A DNA stretch of 22,534 bases from Didymodactylos carnosus (lineage: Eukaryota > Rotifera > Eurotatoria > Philodinida > Philodinidae), in NCBI GenBank assembly GCA_905250885.1, contig CAJNOQ010002818.1:1-22534 (forward strand), written 5' to 3'. How positions within the stretch are numbered: position 1 is the stretch's first letter; the number at the start of each line of letters is the position of its first letter. Below, piece by piece: positions 19,789-22,534 of the stretch. The translations under genes were made by a program, and so were the position numbers. A model generated the notes under the pieces. That model saw only the letters and a list, made by a program, of their open reading frames with translations. It made no database searches and was not told the origin of the DNA.

Positions 19789-19800
19789 CCCCCCCCCCCG
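19657..19800. repeat. G/C homopolymer block with one ambiguous base
   Basis: A run of 15 G (19657-19671) is followed by G-rich sequence, then a C run at 19754-19787 and a further C-rich stretch to 19799. The only N in the window is at 19753. The block is out of character with the AT-rich surroundings. It may be a real G-rich low-complexity tract or an assembly or read artefact; bases and length here should not be trusted. Confidence 0.85.
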
Positions 19801-21086
19801 CCGCGCCCGATGACGATTAAATTGAAAAGAAAATTAGGCTTTCCCCGTCTGTCTTTCTCTCTGTACATCAGTGTTTAGGCTGTTGAACATACACTTTCTT
19901 TTTGATTTTCACACTGACATGTAGACTTTTAAAGAGATATTGTTTTTATTTATGTTGTACAACGATGTATACGCAAGCAAACTGATATTTTGTTTACTTT
20001 ATTTTTGTGATAAAGAATATAGTTCCAATAAATTGGAAAAAGAAAATCTCGATCCCGAACCCGTTCGTAAGCTTGACTCCGATCCCGTCCCGTAAATATT
20101 TGTCCTCCTATCCCAATCCAGCAGGGCTCCAGTGGAATGTCTACTTTTAAACAAGACGTCTCAACGAGCCTTCATTCAAAAGATACGAATTTATGTCATA
20201 GTGCACCGAAGAGATCGACTAGATAAAGATTAAAGCTTAATACTATTTGTGCAGCATATGTTGCTCTATTCTGTGTATCATAAACATAAATTACAAAATA
20301 TTAGTGATTGAAAATTGCGTATAGTCAAAAGAACAAAGAAGAGATGAAGGTACGTTTGTTACGCGATCGTGGTCGCCAAATTGTGGACAACAAAAGTATA
20401 ACCGTTTCTTAAAAGTTTGCTTCGTGCGGAGATATTATATTATTTATTTTGCATTATTATTTTTTGAATACTAACCGGTCTGTATGATCTAGTTTTACGA
20501 GATCTATTCACTAACATACTTAATAAATTAATTTTAACATTCAAAATTTAAAAAAAAAGGCTGTATTAAAATACATTTTGGTAAGTGCTTCTGGAAAACG
20601 CGTAGAAAACCGTACTCACGTCATATATGAAAATCGAAAACTTCTACGTTTGTTCAGTGTTTGATTCTCTATCGAATGATGTCTCTAAAACGCTTACAGC
20701 ATTTACCGGTGCTGAGTTATTTAAACTTTAAAATAAGTGAAATTTTTAACAATTAAAATTTTAATTCGAAATTTTAGCTTTACGCAGAAGACTTGACAGT
20801 TTTTCAAAATGTAGCCCATTCTGATCTAAATACAATGGTCATTACAAAAATCTTGTAAAACAACAGCATTTTTCTGTATCCAAGTATGTCCAAAACCATA
20901 GTTTTCTAGAAAACCTACTTTCACGCGTTTTGAAAAAAACCTAAGTGAGCCAAATGAAATAGCATAGTTCAAAACCTGAGTTTTTAACTCAATAGGATAC
21001 CATGTGTAGAAACTGGCCTAGGCCTACTTTTTGATGTAACACTCTTATTAGATGAATTGTCTAATGTTAAATTATCTCATTAACAG
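19801..21086. other. non-coding stretch with a CCCG-rich patch
   Basis: 20050-20100 contains repeated ATCCCG/ACCCG/GTCCCG words followed by AATCCAGCAGGGCTCC (near 20116-20131), which resembles a degenerate transposon end, though no partner end was found. The first copy of the ~110 bp direct repeat is at 20220-20330. A short frame at 20779-20859 reads LYAEDLTVFQNV and is discussed among the rejected items. Confidence 0.4.
20220..20330 (+). repeat. dispersed direct repeat, copy 1
   Basis: Starts TAGATAAAGATTAAAGCTTA and ends near GATTGAAAATTGCGTATAGT. It is diverged from copy 2 at 21495-21602 but collinear over about 110 bases with a few indels. Confidence 0.7.
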
Positions 21087-21295
21087 GTTTATACTGATAG
21101 CAATTTCAATTCCAAAAACGATTGTAAGACTATTGTGACCACCATTGGAGTATATCCTTTAGTATTGATACAAAAGACAAAGACCGTACAAATTATCTGT
21201 GAGAAAACCAACGATCGGCCAGTTCTAACTATTCGAGATGTTGGAACAGTAATTTTCCAACCCGTTTTAGATACTTCTTATCATTTCCAAGATAT
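21087..21295 (+). CDS. orphan internal exon candidate, unknown protein
   Basis: ATTAACAG immediately precedes 21087, and GTATGT, the donor form used by other introns in this window, begins at 21296. The frame between them is open for 69 codons: it starts VYTDSNFNSKNDCK, includes TIGVYPLVLIQKTK and ICEKTNDRPVLTIRDVG, and ends near YHFQD. Composition is protein-like with beta-strand-like alternation. Without splicing the frame runs on to a stop at 21354-21356. No start codon, no neighbouring exon and no family were recognised, so it may be a gene fragment. Confidence 0.35.
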
Positions 21296-21494
21296 GTATG
21301 TCATTCGAACAGTATATCTCATCGTCATATTCTTGTATAGGTCAACAGTTCTATGAATAATAATATAGTCAGTTAATACCTAAAACAAGGTTAACTGTGG
21401 GACGATGTGAGATTAACGTAATTGTAGGAATGTTTTATATGATAAAAAGGATTGAATAACAATAACAAATACATTATTAACTTCAATAACAATA

Positions 21495-21602
21495 TAGATA
21501 AAGATTGAAGCTTAATACTACTTGCATTTATTTCTCTTCTCTGTGGATTTGTATTAAGTTAAAGTGTAAAATTGGTTATTGAAAACTGTCTAAAGTTCAA
21601 AA
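21495..21602 (+). repeat. dispersed direct repeat, copy 2
   Basis: Starts TAGATAAAGATTGAAGCTTA and matches copy 1 at 20220-20330 through AATACTA, TTCT..CTGTG and TTATTGAAAACTGTCTAAAG. The copies are about 1.27 kb apart on the same strand and bracket the orphan exon candidate. Confidence 0.7.
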
Positions 21603-22534
21603 AATATTGAATGAAAATTTGATTATAACTCATAAAACTCATCATGATAATAAAGGAAAAAGTATGTTAAATAGCAAGAGGCTGATAAGTTCCAGTTAGC
21701 ATAGCGGAAGAAGGAACAATACCCCGCATTGCGGCTACCGGGCTTTACGTTAACATAATTTTGATATAGGATGCTGTCGAATGGCAGTTTTAATAGCCAA
21801 TATCTTCCATGCAGTTGACAGGCTTCTGATATAGTCATCAACCACAGCTCTGGACAGAAGACTATCCTGGTGCAGAGTACTTATGCCAATAGCGGACTTG
21901 CAACAAGTATTGTTTCCTAAATTCTGAAATAACTATCTAGTCAGTTTCAATATCCTCAGGGTCCTGTGGCTTTTCGACATGACTCATCCACTGGGATACT
22001 TAGTTTTTTTATTGGCCAATGGTTACTCAGATCTGGATATTCACTCCTTTTTTAATACTCTCACTCATTAGTTTCTTTTATAACTCGGTGATTATGCGGA
22101 AGTTAAGGTTTAAATTACTTGTGTAAACTCATAATAACATTCTCTAGCTGTTCCTAGGAAGTGACCGATATATACTGTATAGATCAGATTTTATGTTCAA
22201 AAGTCGATCCCAGATTGGTCGATATTTTAAAAATTGTATATCTCAAAAACTAAACAACATTAGTGGATGGTTGCTTCACCAGATTAAAAGCAGTTTAAAT
22301 TCTACAAACGCAATAGGGTGACACTGTTTGAACTCTCATGTAGAAAAAGTTTTAAGAAGTTTCAAAGAAATACAGCCAAAAAGCAAGGAAATGCACTCGT
22401 ATTTGCAGTTTTTGCCATCAACCGTCCATTTTTTTGCAAGACTAATGTCATATTTAGAATCAGCAGTGAATTGACTGATATATGTTTTAAGTTTTGGGGA
22501 GAACTCTGACTTTTTTCGAACTTTTTGGCCAAAA
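21603..22534. other. non-coding right end of the window
   Basis: Slightly less AT-rich around 21680-21900. Open frames at 21623-21841 (minus) and 22318-22509 (plus) show no recognisable motifs or splice borders. No tRNA-like B box or transposon terminus was found. Confidence 0.4.

Noticed and set aside
19512-19868. Poly-Pro and poly-Gly open frames
   Set aside because: Created by the G/C homopolymer block around the ambiguous base.
20779-20859. LYAEDLTVFQNVAHSDL, resembling the YADD block of a LINE reverse transcriptase
   Set aside because: Only one short block, with Glu instead of Asp, a stop directly before and soon after, and no other reverse transcriptase motif around it. A translated search against LINE elements would settle it.
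1-22534. CRISPR arrays, bacterial operons, tRNA or rRNA genes
   Set aside because: No regularly spaced identical repeats, no tRNA B-box with matching arms, no rRNA-like conserved blocks; introns show a eukaryotic nuclear sequence.

Overview
This is a strongly AT-rich eukaryotic window. It has spliceosomal introns, mostly 50-105 nt with a few of 590-780 nt, widely spaced genes and many non-autonomous transposon remnants. A 14-exon SPATA20-type gene, a metazoan-style dual-specificity phosphatase and a Penelope-like element remnant suggest a small invertebrate. A rotifer would fit the base composition, the short introns and the acceptor-like sites just upstream of two start codons, but nothing here proves the taxon.

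Layout: 1-126 looks like the 3' end of an exon entering from the left. 127-5400 is non-coding and holds microsatellites, a strong splice donor at 979 that could belong to a 5'UTR exon, and a ~570 bp foldback palindrome (4300-4873). 5410-6691 (+) is a two-exon gene for a 166-residue acidic/Gln-rich protein that I do not recognise. 8583-12859 (+) is a complete SPATA20/YyaL (thioredoxin-like plus alpha/alpha-toroid) gene of 732 codons; one intron is GC-AG and the last intron carries a small inverted-repeat element.

13955-14475 (-) is the decayed C-terminal end of a Penelope-like retroelement with a recognisable GIY-YIG endonuclease. 14693-17020 is a cluster of non-autonomous DNA transposons: a 463 bp inverted-repeat element, a hAT-like element with an exact 8-bp target duplication that has a second hAT-like element nested in it, a GC-rich foldback element, and a second GC-rich element next to it. 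17372-18306 (-) is a two-exon, membrane-anchored dual-specificity phosphatase whose catalytic loop begins NC instead of HC. 18307-22534 has no assignable gene. It holds a hairpin repeat, a G/C homopolymer block with the only ambiguous base, a pair of ~110 bp direct repeats and one orphan exon candidate.

The three genes show no evident shared pathway. The most distinctive parts are the nested transposon cluster, the Penelope-like remnant, the large palindrome and the atypical phosphatase loop. I found no clearly new multi-gene system.
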